Shown here: positions 44,497 through 56,245 of the stretch, in pieces | Numbering within the stretch: the first letter of the stretch is position 1 | Layout of the letters: each line of letters starts with the position of its first letter | Origin: Buxus sempervirens | Taxonomy: Eukaryota > Streptophyta > Magnoliopsida > Buxales > Buxaceae | Length of the DNA: 64,000 nt | Assembly: GCA_947561395.2 (NCBI GenBank) | Contig: OX387183.1 | Span: forward strand, 37,064,853 to 37,128,852 | Direction of reading: 5' to 3' | The notes under the pieces: model-generated | Told to the model about the DNA's origin: nothing | What the model saw: only the letters and a program-made list of their open reading frames with translations | Databases searched by the model: none | Translations under genes and position numbers: made by a program

Positions 44497-46490
44497 TGTA
44501 AGCACCTCATTTTTGCGCTCCCAGAAAAAAAAAACAGAAATGCAAACGCTGGACAAAAGTCAAACCCTGAGGGGTCAAAAGTTGACTTTTTGATCAAGTA
44601 AAATTTGGCTACCTCGCTTTATGCCATTGGATAGAGAATCTCGACACGGTTCCAACGCAACTGAGTTTGCAGGAATCGGAGTCCGGATGAAGGTTCTGCG
44701 GGCGGTCAAGCTTGAGCAAAGCCGAAAGTTGACTTTCTGCTAAAATCCGATCCAGATGCCTACCCCTAGGTCATTGGATAGAGAATCTCGACACGGTTCC
44801 AACGCAACTGAGTTTGCAGGAATCGGGGTCCGGATAAAGGTTTTGCGGGCGGTCAAACTTGAGCAGAGCCGAAAGTTGACTTTCTGCTAAAATCCGATCC
44901 AGAGGCCTACCCCTAGGTCATTGGATAGAGAATCTCGACACGGTTCCAACGCAACTGAGTTTGCAGGAATTGGGGTCCGGATGAAGGTTCTACGGGCGGT
45001 CAAACTTGAGCAAAGCCGAAAGTTGACTTTTTGCTAAAATCCGATCCAGAGGCCTACCCCTAAGTCATTGGATAGAGAATCTCGACACGGTTCCAACGCA
45101 ACTGAGTTTGCAGGAATCGGGGTCCGGATGAAGGTTCTGCGGGCGGTCAAACTTGAGCAGAGGCAAAAGTTGACTTTCTGCTAAAATCCGATCCGGAGGC
45201 CTACCCCTAGGTCATGGGATAGAGGGCTCCGATACGATTCTAACACAATTGAGTTTGCCCAGATCGGAATCCGGATGGGGAAAATATGAGCTGACGAAGT
45301 TTCCGAGCAGCAAAACAGGCGAACTGCGCAGGTGGTAAAAGCTGCACACGTGGCGAGCTGCGCAGGAAAATATCTTGGGGATCAAATCCGTAAATATCCA
45401 AATTTTCAAAATATCCCAGGGACTAAATCTGTAAAAATCCCGGAATATCAGATTAAACCAAAAATTTCCAGGGACTAAATCTAAAAAAGCCGGATTTTTC
45501 GACCGGCGAGCGGCGGCATTAAATGATTTTTCATCATTTTGCCGCTCGGGCGAACGTGGCAGGCGGGTATGCGCTCAGCACAAGCTGAGCGGATCCCTTT
45601 TTTCTTCGCCTATATAAGGCCGCGCGAGATTTCGCGCAAAGGGGTTGGATCATTTTCGAGGTTCGAAAAATTCTGGTTGAAGGCTTTTAGGTTGGAAAAT
45701 TTTGGGGTTCAGGATTTTCGTTGCCAGCTTTCTTCTCTGGCGAAATTCTTTCCGGGGCAGAGAATTCTCACTCTCTGCTTCTCTCCAGGGTTGGGTCTTC
45801 CCACGGAGAACTAGTCCTCCTCGCTTGGCCTGAGTTAAAAGAACCCTCCCTTCTTCCTCTCCGATTACCTCACAACCGAGAAGATGACTAGTTGGTAAGG
45901 AGAGGTGGTGCTCCAGCGACTGCTCGTGTGCTCCAAGGGACCCTTCAGCATATCCTGCAAGGGATTAAAACAAGGTAATGTTCCCTGTTTAATAAACGAG
46001 CTCATTTCAAGCTTTCAAGCATGACTAGGGTGTTTCCTGATTGTGCCAATTTACTTGCTGTTCGTGCTTGATTGATTCAAAGAGGGAGCATGTTCCCCCA
46101 TGAGTTCTTCATCTCTGTTGCATCCCGATAAAACCCCCGGTTCCCTTCTTGATTATTCATGTTATGTTAATTCAGGTTCTGTTAGTGTTTCGTTTGCGGA
46201 TTTGTAGGTTTGCAGAGAGATTTGAGTGATGAGTGGTGAGAATATGTTAGGTTAGATTAATTTGAATGCATGTTTAAGTGTCTCTGGGGAGTCCGGGGAA
46301 CACCTGGGAGGGCTTACAGACCCTAAAAACCAGTTAAAAATGGAGTTTGAGCAACAAACCAGAATATCGGGTTTCGTAAGGGTATGCTCCGAGCTCTGCG
46401 AGCTCCGCGCACCCAAAAAAAAGGTGAGCGGATCGTTTTTTTTAAGCATCCGCCGAGCTCGCGCCCACTTCCGTTTTTGGATGCGCTCAG
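44497..46490 (+). repeat. 3' LTR of element B, left part
   Basis: Collinear with 23217 to about 25210 of the 5' LTR, including the 146-bp U3 array, TATA box (45611) and donor-like AGGTAATG (45974). It ends in the 32-bp array where E inserted at CTCAG (46486-46490). Confidence 0.92.
46486..46490 (+). repeat. Left target duplication of E (CTCAG)
   Basis: Identical to 56246-56250; both belong to B's LTR array. Confidence 0.95.
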
Positions 46491-46723
46491 TGATAAGTCA
46501 TGAAAATATCACATTATAGCACATTAAATTCATGACTTATCTAGTTTTATTTCATATTTAATTCCCAATTTTACTTAGAAATTGTCAAAGTCTTTCATCT
46601 TTTCATTTTATTTTCATTGTCTAAATTTTGCCAAATTTGTTGATGTAGAGATACTCTTGGTGATTATAGAAGTCACGGTTCAAACGGCGTAACAATCGGA
46701 GTCAAATTGTAGAAGATATGATC

Positions 46724-46942
46724 AACGTTCGCTGGCCGTTCGCCTGTCGTTCGAACGTTGGTGATCTACAGAGAAACCCGACAGCAGCGTTCGCTGAACG
46801 TTAGATTGACGTTCGAACGTTGGTGAAAAATAGAGAAATTATGAGCAGCGTTCGCTGGCTGTTCGATGAACGTTCGAACAAGAGAAGAGGAAACAACTTT
46901 TTGACTTGAACGTTCGACCCGCGTTCGATGAACGTTCGAACG
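46724..46942 (+). promoter_or_regulatory. GTTCG/CGAAC cluster with GAAnnTTC pairs in E U3
   Basis: About a dozen GTTCG or CGAAC words occur in 220 bp, many forming palindromes such as CGTTCGAACG and GAACGTTCGAAC. GAA-nn-TTC pairs, the core of heat-shock elements, occur at about 46869 and 46930. The 3' LTR has the same set (about 54940-55160). Confidence 0.5.
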
Positions 46943-46961
46943 ATCAAGTATTAAAACCTGT

Positions 46962-46968
46962 TATAAAA
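46962..46968 (+). promoter_or_regulatory. TATA box candidate of E LTR
   Basis: TATAAAA lies about 20 bp after the GTTCG cluster. The 3' LTR copy is at 55178-55184. It would place the transcription start near 47000. Confidence 0.5.
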
Positions 46969-48033
46969 TTCCAAACTTTGCGGATTTGTTTCATTTTTCT
47001 TGGGGATCTTCTTCTAGTTTTTAGGAGGACTTTAAGGGGTTTCTAATTAAGAAGATTAGGTCGTTTTTGGACTTCTAAGTCGTGGATATACAAGGAAAGG
47101 AAGTTCTCTCTTCCTTAGGAGTCTTGGAAGGAAAGTTCCTATTTTCTCTTCAAGGGATTTTTGGGCAAGCTTGGAGATTTCTATAAAGAAGGAGCTGGAA
47201 TGTGAAGAGAGAAGAGGATGATGCTGGGAACGTGAGGAAGAACCAAGGAACGTGGGAGAGATCAAAGCTTGGATCTCATTAGTTTATTTCTTCTCTTTTC
47301 TTCTCTTTTTAATATACTCTGTTTTGATGGTTATTCTTAGTTCAGTCATGAACTAATTTCTCTTTCTAAGGCTTTGATTTAATTTAAACATGATGTTTTA
47401 ATTCTGAATACTATTGCTAAAGGATTTATGATTCACTATTTGAGTATTTTATTATTGTGCTTAACTCAATTGTATTTGATCACCATTCAATTGTATTTGA
47501 TAATTGTATTGAGACCGAGAGAAGATATACAATTTTAGTTCCTGTGATAAAATACCATATTCTACATGTTGATAGAGATATTGGCATGGTTTATGTAGCT
47601 TTGTGTTTTTGGACATGAAACTCCACAGATCTTAATGTACCTTGTTACTTTTAAATTCACATAGAGATATCGTGGGAAGGTAAGTTCGTTGGTGCTCGAG
47701 AGAGACCATTGGATAGAATAGGGATTTTCGCTTTCAAATTGAATTATAACATTCAATAGCATGTGTATTCAAGAGTTAATTCAGATTTGTTTATGATGAA
47801 ATCAAATGCCTTAGTATTTTAAATCTCTTATTGAACCTTAATCTTATATTTTCTTAATTAATAATTTTAATTGCTAGTTAAAAACCCATCTCACTTTTTG
47901 ATTATCCAAATAGAATTTAGGATAGTAATTTCAGTATTTAGTAACTACCATTCCCTGTGGGTTCGACACTCTATTTCATCACTTTATTACTTGTTACGAA
48001 TTCGTGCACTTGCGAAAAAGTACATCAAGTTTT

Positions 48034-48051
48034 TGGCACCGTTGCCGGGGA
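48034..48051 (+). other. Primer-binding site of E, tRNA-Asp type
   Basis: TGGCACCGTTGCCGGGGA, six bases after the LTR, matches the complement of the 3' end of plant tRNA-Asp (TGGCGCCGTTGCCGGGGA, known) with one mismatch. The tRNA-Asp primer is usual for Athila elements. Confidence 0.75.
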
Positions 48052-48128
48052 TTGATTTGTTTACTAATATTGATACTATCTATTCTCAGTTTTAATTTGG
48101 ATTTTAATTTTTATTTCAGGTCTTGTGT

Positions 48129-50936
48129 ATGCGACACTCTAGAAGTGCTGAAATCTTTCCTTGTGATCCCGAAATTGATCGTACCTTTAGGCGGTTGAAC
48201 AAGGAGAAGAGGCAAGTTTTGAATAACTCTCCAGTTGAAATGGCAAATCAAATTGAAGAAGAGGAGAACAATAGGGCTTTGAGGGACTATGCCATGCCAT
48301 TAGTCACCAGGGCTCATACAAGCATTAGAAGGCCAGCAATTCAAGCTAATAATTTTGAGATAAAGCCAGCCATCATTCAAATGATCCAATCAACCGTGCA
48401 ATTCAGTGGCATGCCGAATGATGATCCCAATGCTCATATTGCAAATGTTCTGGAAATTTGTGATACCTTCAAGCACAATGGAGTTTCTGATGATGCAATA
48501 AGGTTGAGGCTCTTTCCTTTCTCTTTAAGAGATAAGGCAAAAGGTTGGTTAAATTCACTTCCACCAATGACCATCACTACGTGGGATGGTTTGGCTCAGA
48601 AATTTTTAGCAAAGTTCTTTCCTCCATCAAAAACTGCTAAGATGAGGAATGATATCACTACCTTTGCTCAATTCGACATGGAGTCACTATATGAAGCATG
48701 GGAAAGATATAAAGACTTGCTTAGAAGATGTCCTCACCATGGTTTACCCAATTGGTTGCAAGTCCAAACTTTCTATAATGGATTAAGTCCAAATACACGG
48801 ACAATTGTGGATGCCGCAGCAGGTGGAGCATTGATGGGGAAGCCTTATGAAGAAGCATACAATTTACTTGAGGAAATGTCCTCAAATAACTATCAATGGC
48901 CATCAGATCGTTTGGGACCAAGAAAAATTCAGGGAGTTCATGAAATTGATGCAATTAAATCTTTAGCTTCTCAAGTTGCTTTGTTGTCTAAGAAAGTAGA
49001 TAAAATTAATGCTGTCCAATCTCACTTTGTTTGTGAAATTTGTGCAGGGAATCATTCAAGTGTTGAATGTCAAGTTGGAAACTCTTTTGCCATGGGTGCA
49101 TCCGAGCAAGCCAATTATGTCTCCAACTATCAACGCCCAAATAATCCCTATTCAAATACTAACAACCCCGGATGGCGAAATCATCCAAATTTTTCTTGGA
49201 GTGGTCCTCAAAATTTCAATAAGCAACCTCTCGGTTTCCAACAGCAAGAAAAGAAGCAAAATCTGGAGGAATTGCTTACCAAGTTCATGCAAGACACTTC
49301 AGGATTCATGCAAGAAGCAATGACTACTTTCCGGAACCAAGATGCTAGCATTCGGAACCTTGAGCACCAAATGGGGCAATTCTCAAAGCAATTGGCAGAA
49401 AGATCTCAAGGGTCCCTCCCAAGTGATACTATTACAAATCCAAGAGAACAAGTTAAAGCTATCACCCTAAGGAGTGGGAAAAATCTGAAAATTCAGAAAG
49501 AAGTAAGAAAAGAGGATGAAGAAGAGGACAAAGAGAAGCACAAAGAAAATACAAAAACAGAATTGCTTTCTAAAACTCCTCCCCCTTATGTTCCTCTTAT
49601 TCCTTTTCCACAAAGATTGAGAAAAAATAAGTTGGACAAGCAATTTTCTAAGTTTCTAGATATTTTTAAGAAATTGCATATTAACATCCCTTTTGCAGAT
49701 GCATTGGAGCAAATGCCAACTTATGCCAAGTTCATGAAGGAGATGTTGTCTAACAAGAGAAAATGGGAGGAGCATGAAATGGTGATGCTAACCGAGGAAT
49801 GTATAGCAATCTTGCAAAATAAACTTCCACAAAAGCTAAAAGATCCAGGGAGTTTTACTATTCCTTGCACAATTGGAAATTCTCATTTCAATAAAGCTTT
49901 ATGTGATTTAGGAGCAAGTATAAATCTAATGCCTTATTATGTTTTCCATAAATTGGGGATTGGCGAAGCTAAGGCAACAACCGTATCTCTCCAACTGGCG
50001 GATCGATCAATCAAATACCCAAGAGGTATCATAGAAGATGTTCTTGTTAAGGTTGACAAGTTTATTTTTCTTGCAGATTTCATTGTATTGAACATGGAGG
50101 AGGACAGAGAAATTCCACTCATCCTAGGCCGACCATTCTTAGCTACGGGAAGAACTCTTATTGATGTCCAACAAGGGAAGCTTATACTTAGAGTGCAAGA
50201 GGAACAGATTGTGTTTGATGTGTTCGAATCTATGAAGCATCCCTCCACAAGTGATTCATGTTTTCAGATTGATACCATCAGCAAGTTGGTATCCGATACC
50301 TTCAATGAAGATAATCCAAGGGAACCACTAGAAGCATGCATTATCAAATCAGGGAATATTTCTTCTGAAGACATGAGCATTAGAGAGTGTGCACTCTATT
50401 TAGAGGCTTCACCACATTACACTCACAAGAAGAAGCCAAATTTTGAAGATCTTCATAAGAAAGAAGATCCCCCAAGAAATTTACTGACTTCTGATCCTCC
50501 CAAGCTTGAGCTTAAAACTCTACCTTCTCATTTAAAATATGTTTATTTAGGAGTTGAAAATTCTTTTCCAGTAATTGTCTCTTCCTTTTTGACAGGTCTT
50601 GAAGAAGAGAAACTACTTTGGGTTTTAAGAGCTCACAAATCAGCATTGGGTTGGTCAATAGCCGATATAAAGGGGATTAGTGCTTCAATTTGCATGCACA
50701 AAATCCTTATGGAGGAAAGCCACAAGACCACGGTGCAACCACAAAGAAGGCTCAATCCAAACATGCAAGAAGTGGTAAGGTCTGAGGTTCTCAAGTTGCT
50801 GGACGCAGGTATCATCTATCCAATTTCTGACAGTTCATGGGTAAGTCCAGTTCAAGTTGTGCCAAAGAAAGGAGGTATTACAGTTGTTAGGAATGAAACC
50901 AATGAAATAATTCCAACAAGAACAGTAACAGGTTAG
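48129..50936 (+). CDS. gag-pol: Gag-protease-RT N-terminus of E
   Basis: Polyprotein of 935 codons to the TAG. The ATG at 48129 is the first in frame; a second ATG at 48240 (MANQIEEEE) is an alternative. Residues about 95-245 form the capsid-type gag domain (LRLFPFSLRDKAKGWL, WDGLAQKFLAKFFP, LYEAWERYKDLLRRCPHHG). The Zn knuckle is C302-X2-C-X3-H-X4-C (CEICAGNHSSVEC). A Lys/Glu-rich linker follows. The protease has the active-site Asp593 (CDLGASINLMP) and LGRPFLATGR. The start of RT (KTTVQPQRRLNP, WVSPVQVVPKKGG) precedes the stop. The whole is free of other stops or frameshifts. Confidence 0.93.
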   Translation: MRHSRSAEIFPCDPEIDRTFRRLNKEKRQVLNNSPVEMANQIEEEENNRALRDYAMPLVTRAHTSIRRPAIQANNFEIKPAIIQMIQSTVQFSGMPNDDPNAHIANVLEICDTFKHNGVSDDAIRLRLFPFSLRDKAKGWLNSLPPMTITTWDGLAQKFLAKFFPPSKTAKMRNDITTFAQFDMESLYEAWERYKDLLRRCPHHGLPNWLQVQTFYNGLSPNTRTIVDAAAGGALMGKPYEEAYNLLEEMSSNNYQWPSDRLGPRKIQGVHEIDAIKSLASQVALLSKKVDKINAVQSHFVCEICAGNHSSVECQVGNSFAMGASEQANYVSNYQRPNNPYSNTNNPGWRNHPNFSWSGPQNFNKQPLGFQQQEKKQNLEELLTKFMQDTSGFMQEAMTTFRNQDASIRNLEHQMGQFSKQLAERSQGSLPSDTITNPREQVKAITLRSGKNLKIQKEVRKEDEEEDKEKHKENTKTELLSKTPPPYVPLIPFPQRLRKNKLDKQFSKFLDIFKKLHINIPFADALEQMPTYAKFMKEMLSNKRKWEEHEMVMLTEECIAILQNKLPQKLKDPGSFTIPCTIGNSHFNKALCDLGASINLMPYYVFHKLGIGEAKATTVSLQLADRSIKYPRGIIEDVLVKVDKFIFLADFIVLNMEEDREIPLILGRPFLATGRTLIDVQQGKLILRVQEEQIVFDVFESMKHPSTSDSCFQIDTISKLVSDTFNEDNPREPLEACIIKSGNISSEDMSIRECALYLEASPHYTHKKKPNFEDLHKKEDPPRNLLTSDPPKLELKTLPSHLKYVYLGVENSFPVIVSSFLTGLEEEKLLWVLRAHKSALGWSIADIKGISASICMHKILMEESHKTTVQPQRRLNPNMQEVVRSEVLKLLDAGIIYPISDSSWVSPVQVVPKKGGITVVRNETNEIIPTRTVTG
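50934..50936 (+). other. In-frame TAG within E RT
   Basis: The frame before and after is the same and continues without another stop to 53406. It falls between VTG and [11 protein letters not shown], where RTs of this family usually have a tryptophan. A single G-to-A change would explain it. Confidence 0.85.
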
Positions 50937-53408
50937 AGGGTGTGCATAGATTATAGGAAACTCAATGATGCCACTCGAAAAGACCACTTTCCACTCCCTT
51001 TTATTGATCAAATGTTGGAAAGGCTTGCTGGTCATGCTTATTACTGTTTTCTTGATGGATACTCAGGGTACAACCAAATCCAAATTGCACCAAAAGATCA
51101 AGAGAAGACTACTTTCACTTGCCCTTATGGAACATTTGCCTATAGAAGGATGCCTTTTGGTTTGTGCAATGCTCCAGCCACTTTTCAGCGATGCATGATG
51201 GCAATATTTTCTGACATGGTGGAAAAGTTTCTGGAAATTTTCATGGATGATTTCTCTGTTTTTGGTTTCTCTTTTGATGCTTGTTTGAATCATTTATCTA
51301 TGGTATTGACAAGATGTGAAGAAACTAACCTTGTTTTAAATTGGGAAAAATGTCACTTCATGGTGCAGGAAGGAATAGTGCTTGGTCATAGGATCTCATC
51401 CAAAGGGATCGAAGTGGATAAGGCCAAGGTGGAGGTTATTGAAAAATTACCTCCACCCACAACAGTCAAGGGTGTACGAAGTTTTCTTGGGCATGCAGGG
51501 TTTTACCGTCGTTTTATTAAAGATTTTTCTAAAATCACTAAACCCCTTTGTAGCTTATTGGTCAAGGATACACCTTTTATATTTTCAAAAGACTGTTTGC
51601 ATGCTTTTGAACTTTTAAAGGAAAAACTGATTTCAGCCCCAATAATTTGTGCACCAGATTGGGAGCTACCTTTTGAGTTGATGTGTGATGCTAGTGACTA
51701 TGCTTTAGGAGCTGTTTTAGGACAGCAGAAAAATAAATTATTGCATGTCATTTACTATGCTAGTAGGACCTTGAATGATGCTCAACTCAATTATGCTACA
51801 ATTGAAAAAGAACTATTGGCTGTAGTTTTTGCCTTTGATAAATTTAGATCTTATTTGATTGGCTCCAAGGTTATTGTATATACTGACCATTCAGCTCTCA
51901 AATATTTTCTACCCAAAACGGAAGCAAAACCAAGGCTATTTCGGTGGATTCTACTTTTGCAAGAGTTCGACTTGGAAATCAAAGACAAGAAGGGAACCGA
52001 GAACCAAGTAGCTGATCATCTTTCTCGACTTGAGCTTGAAGATGAAACAGCCACCACATCCATCCCAATCAATGAGGTATTTCCAGATGAACAACTTATT
52101 GCCTTTTCATTGATAGAAGTTCCCTGGTATGCAGATTTTGTGAATTACTTGGTTAGCAATGTGGTAAATCCGGAGTTCTCATATCAACAAAAGAAGAAAT
52201 TCTTTTCGGATGTAAAGCATTACTTTTGGGAAGATCCTTTCCTCTACAAGCATTGCAAAGATCAAATCATTAGGAGATGTGTACCTGAAGAAGAGATGGA
52301 GAATATCTTAAAGCATTGTCATTCACTCGAAGTTGGAGGCCATTTTGGACCAAACAAAACTGCTGCAAAGGTGTTACAGTCAGGTTTTTATTGGCCCTCC
52401 CTCTTTAAAGATGCTTTTGCTTTTGTTTCATCATGTGATCAATGTCAAAGAAGTGGAAATATTTCCAGAAAAAATGAAATGCCTCTAAACAATACTCTTG
52501 TTGTTGAATTATTTGATGTTTGGGGCATTGATTTTATGGGACCTTTCCCTTCATCTTTCTCAAATCAATACATTTTAGTTGCTGTTGATTATGTTTCCAA
52601 ATGGGTAGAGGCAGTGGCCCTCCCTACAAATGATTCTAAAGTTGTGTTGAATTTTTTGAGAAAACAGATTTTTACCAGGTTTGGCACTCCAAGAGCCATC
52701 ATTAGTGATGGGGGAAAACACTTTTGCAATCAGCACTTTGAGGCACTCTTACGTAAATATGGTGTTACAAATAGAGTGGCCACTCCTTATCATCCCCAAA
52801 CAAGTGGTCAAGTTGAGGTTTCCAACCGGGAACTGAAGCGCATATTGGAAAAGACAGTTAACTCTTCCCGCAAGGATTGGTCAAAGAAGCTTGATGATGC
52901 ATTGTGGGAATATCGGACTGCTTTCAAAACACCAATTGGAATGTCTCCATACCGACTTGTCTCTGGAAAAGCTTGTCATCTCCCGGTGGAATTAGAACAC
53001 AAGGCCTACTGGGCAATGAAGACTTTAAATTTTGATCTTGGGATTGCTGGAAAGAAGAGGCTTCTACAGCTAAATGAGATGGATGAATTTCGTCTTGATG
53101 CTTATGAGAATGCTCGAATTTACAAGGACAGAACAAAACTCTGGCATGATAAGCACATTCAACGGAAGGAGTTTCTAGTTGGCCAGAAAGTCTTACTCTA
53201 CAACTCTAGGCTGAGATTTTTTCTAGGCAAGCTTCGTTCTCGTTGGTCTGGCCCTTTTACTGTGGTAAAAGTTTACCCCCATGGAGCTGTCGAGATTCAC
53301 CATGACACAAAAGGCACCTTCAAGGTCAATGGTCAGAGATTAAAGCCTTATGTTGATGAGGACTTCAAGAACTACAAGTCTTCCTATTTGCTCCACCCAT
53401 CAACATAA
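50937..53408 (+). pseudogene. gag-pol: RT, RNase H and integrase of E, downstream of the stop
   Basis: The 823-codon frame follows the [26 protein letters not shown], then the catalytic FMDDF with the two Asp codons at 51246-51251. RNase [28 protein letters not shown] and the ADHLSR end. Integrase: HHCC finger ([18 protein letters not shown]), catalytic Asp 52530, Asp 52707 and Glu 52815 all present, then a [16 protein letters not shown] tail. TAA is at 53406-53408. The enzyme regions look intact apart from the stop. Readthrough would be needed for translation. Confidence 0.92.
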
Positions 53409-53450
53409 AAGATGGTTTTCAGTCAAGCTAATGACTATAACCAAGCGCTT

Positions 53451-53468
53451 CTTGGGAGGCAACCCAAG
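53451..53468 (+). promoter_or_regulatory. Hairpin CTTGGG-AGGCAA-CCCAAG after E pol stop
   Basis: A perfect 6-bp stem with a 6-base loop lies 43 bp after the pol stop. I recall the AGGCAACCC region as a common word near the end of gypsy pol genes in plants. Confidence 0.55.
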
Positions 53469-53640
53469 TGTTTTTCATTTTAGTTTTTCTTTCATTTTTA
53501 CTCATTTATTTTTTCTTTTTAATTTTTCAGGTTCTTGAAGGTTATTCACAGTCATACAAGTCCATCCTACAGTCCATCTCAACATCTGAAAATCTGGGGA
53601 GTATTTTGTCCTTTTCTCTTTATTTTCATTTTACTCTTGA

Positions 53641-53676
53641 ACATTGAGGGCAATGTTAGATTCAAGTTGGGGGGAG
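53641..53676 (+). promoter_or_regulatory. Hairpin ACATTG-AGGG-CAATGT with purine tract
   Basis: The stem is at 53641-53656 and AGTTGGGGGGAG follows at about 53665-53676. The tract resembles the polypurine tract at the 3' LTR (AGTTGGGGGGTG). Confidence 0.55.
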
Positions 53677-54693
53677 TTGTGCTGAAATCTCATGTTTGTT
53701 GACCTCTATTTTGGTGATCTAAAACCCAGATTTTTTATATAATGTGCTGAATAGCCTGCTGGTAGGATAGTTTTATTTGTGATGAAAATTTCTAGCTCAT
53801 GCCTAGCAATCCAGATAGCTTGATATTCTTGGTTAAGCTTAAATAGTTGAACACATAATCACATGACTGGGAAATCTAAATTTTGGCCTTTATTACTTAT
53901 CTTTGGATAGTGTGATTTCATTTGTCTCAATTTGAACTTAGCACGAGCACACTAATGCATTATGTGTGGGGTATGAGAACTGAAACCATTCATAGAAGTT
54001 TTGATAGCTTGAGTTCAGTTGATTGGCTTATAGATGGACAACTTTGGCATAATATTTGTGGTATGAGAAAAGAAAATTTTTTTCAGAGTAACAAGCAATG
54101 CTAAGAGATTTTGAGCTCCTTTTTACTGAGTAACCGGGCCTCTTGCCTCATTAAGCAATGAGTGTTCGCGTCAAAAGGTAAGGAGTCTTAAAGTGATTGA
54201 TAATGTGGCTAGTTTAGCTTCGTAGCCTTTTTGACTCGAGTTAATAAAACCTGTAGGGGTGTCTTCACACCTAATGCCCTTTGAGCCATCTGGTTCGGGA
54301 GTCATTGGTCCAACACTCGATAAATGGGTCAATTAGAAAGCTTAAGGAAGCTAGACATTGCACAATCCACATGTTTTGAAGAAAAAAAAAAGTAAGGAGA
54401 AGAAATGTCATGCTTTGGTTGTTTCATCAAATAAGGAGTCCTCTGAATATTAACTGTTGTTTTGGATGTTGCTTTATTTTCTTTGAGAACATGTGTTTGA
54501 AATCAATTTCATGTTTGTGGGTATCATCCTGGTAAACCCTCACGAGACTATAACTCGTCAACTAGGGGCACCTAGGGGTTTAAAGGCCTGTTGCATATGC
54601 TAAATGCAATCGAGAGTGCCAGCGAAAGTGGTATATTTAGGACTTTCAGTTTTAATTGTTTTAGTTCAGTTTTGCTAGGGACCAGCAAAAAGT

Positions 54694-54706
54694 AAGTTGG
54701 GGGGTG
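54694..54706 (+). other. Polypurine tract of E
   Basis: AAGTTGGGGGGTG lies directly before the 3' LTR start (54707, TGATAAG). Confidence 0.75.
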
Positions 54707-56245
54707 TGATAAGTCATGAAAATATCACATTATAGCACATTAAATTCATGACTTATCTAGTTTTATTTCATATTTAATTCCCAATTTTACTTAGAAATTG
54801 TCAAAGTCTTTCATCTTTGCATTTTATTTTCATTGTCTAAATTTTGCCTAATTTGTTGATGTAGAGATACTCTTGGTGATTATAGAAGTCACGGTTCAAA
54901 CGGCGTAACAATCGGAGTCAAATTGTAGAAGATATGATCAACGTTCGCTGGCCGTTCGCCTGTCGTTCGAACGTTGGTGATCTACAGAGAAACCCAAGAG
55001 CAGCGTTCGCTGAACGTTAGATTGACGTTCGAACGTTGGTGAAAAATAGAGAAATTATGAGCAGCGTTTGCTGGCCGTTCGATGAACGTTCGAACAAGAG
55101 AAGAGGAAACAACTTTTTGACTTGAACGTTCGACCCGCGTTCGATGAACGTTTGAACGATCAAGTATTAAAACCTGTTATAAAATTCCAAACTTTGCGGA
55201 TTTGTTTCCTTTTTCTTGGGGATCTTCTTCTAGTTTTTAGGAGGACTTTAAGGGGTTTCTAATTAAGAAGATTAGGTCGTTTTTGGACTTCTAAATCGTG
55301 GATATACAAGGAAAGGAAGTTCTCTCTTCCTTAGGAGTCTTGGAAGGAAAGTTCCTATTTTCTCTTCAAGGGATTTTTGGGAAAGCTTGGAGATTTCTAT
55401 AAAGAAGGAGCTGGAACGTGAAGAGAGAAGAGGATGATGCTAGGAACGTGAGGAAGAACCAAGGAACGTGGGAGAGATCAAAGCTTGGATCTCATTAGTT
55501 TATTTCTTCTCTTTTCTTCTCTTTTTAATATACTCTGTTTTGATGGTTATTCTTAGTTCAGTCATGAACTAATTTCTCTTTCTAAGGCTTTGATGTAATC
55601 TGAACATGATGTTTTAATTCTGAATACTATTGCTAAAGGATTTATGATTCACTATTTGAGTATTTTATTATTGTGCTTAACTCAATTGAGTATTTGATCA
55701 CCATTCAATTGTATTTGATAATTGTATTGAGACCGAGAGGAGATATACAATTTTAGTTCCTGTGATAAAATACCATATTCTACATGTTGATAGAGATATT
55801 GGCATGGTTTATGTAGCTTTGTGTTTTTGGACATGAAACTCCACAGATCTTAATGTACCTTGTTACTTTTAAATTCACATAGAGATATCGTGGGAAGGTA
55901 AGTTCGTTGGTGCTCGAGAGAGACCATTGGATAGAATAGGGATTTTCGCTTTCAAATTGAATTATAACATTCAGTAGCATGTGTATTCAAGAGTTAATTC
56001 AGATTTGTTTATGATGAAATCAAATGCCTTAGTATTTTAAATCTCTTATTGAACCTTAATCTTATATTTTCTTAATTAATAATTTTAATTGCTAGTTAAA
56101 AACCCATCTCACTTTTTGATTATCCAAATAGAATTTAGGATAGTAATTTCAGTATTTAGTAGCTACCATTCCCTGTGGGTTCGACACTCTATTTCATCAC
56201 TTTATTACTTGTTACGAATTCGTGCACTTGCGAAAAAGTACATCA
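54707..56245 (+). repeat. 3' LTR of E (1539 bp)
   Basis: Starts TGATAAG and ends CATCA, followed by CTCAG. 18 substitutions against the 5' LTR. Confidence 0.96.

Larger units (their letters stand above)
46491..48027 (+). repeat. 5' LTR of E (1537 bp)
   Basis: Starts TGATAAGTCATG and ends AGTACATCA. Compared with the 3' LTR it lacks a 2-bp GA near 47470 and differs at 18 bases. A cluster of GTTCGAAC-type words lies at 46724-46942 upstream of the TATA box. Confidence 0.96.
53409..54706 (+). other. 3' non-coding region of E
   Basis: No env-like ORF. It holds two hairpins and a GGGGGG-containing purine tract (see findings), otherwise T-rich sequence. Confidence 0.7.
46491..56245 (+). mobile_element. 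Element E: Athila-like Ty3/gypsy retrotransposon (9755 bp)
   Basis: Complete structure with 1537- and 1539-bp LTRs, CTCAG duplications, a tRNA-Asp-type primer site at 48034, gag-protease, RT-RNase H-integrase, and a polypurine tract. No chromodomain and no second RNase H. The gag and pol sequences look Athila-like. The LTRs differ by 18 substitutions and one 2-bp indel (about 1.2%), the lowest value in the window. One in-frame stop at 50934-50936 is the only coding lesion I see. The env-like ORF of some Athila relatives is absent; 53409-54706 is non-coding. Confidence 0.95.

Noticed and set aside
53409..54706. Env-like ORF of E
   Set aside because: No frame longer than about 60 codons; stops in all frames.
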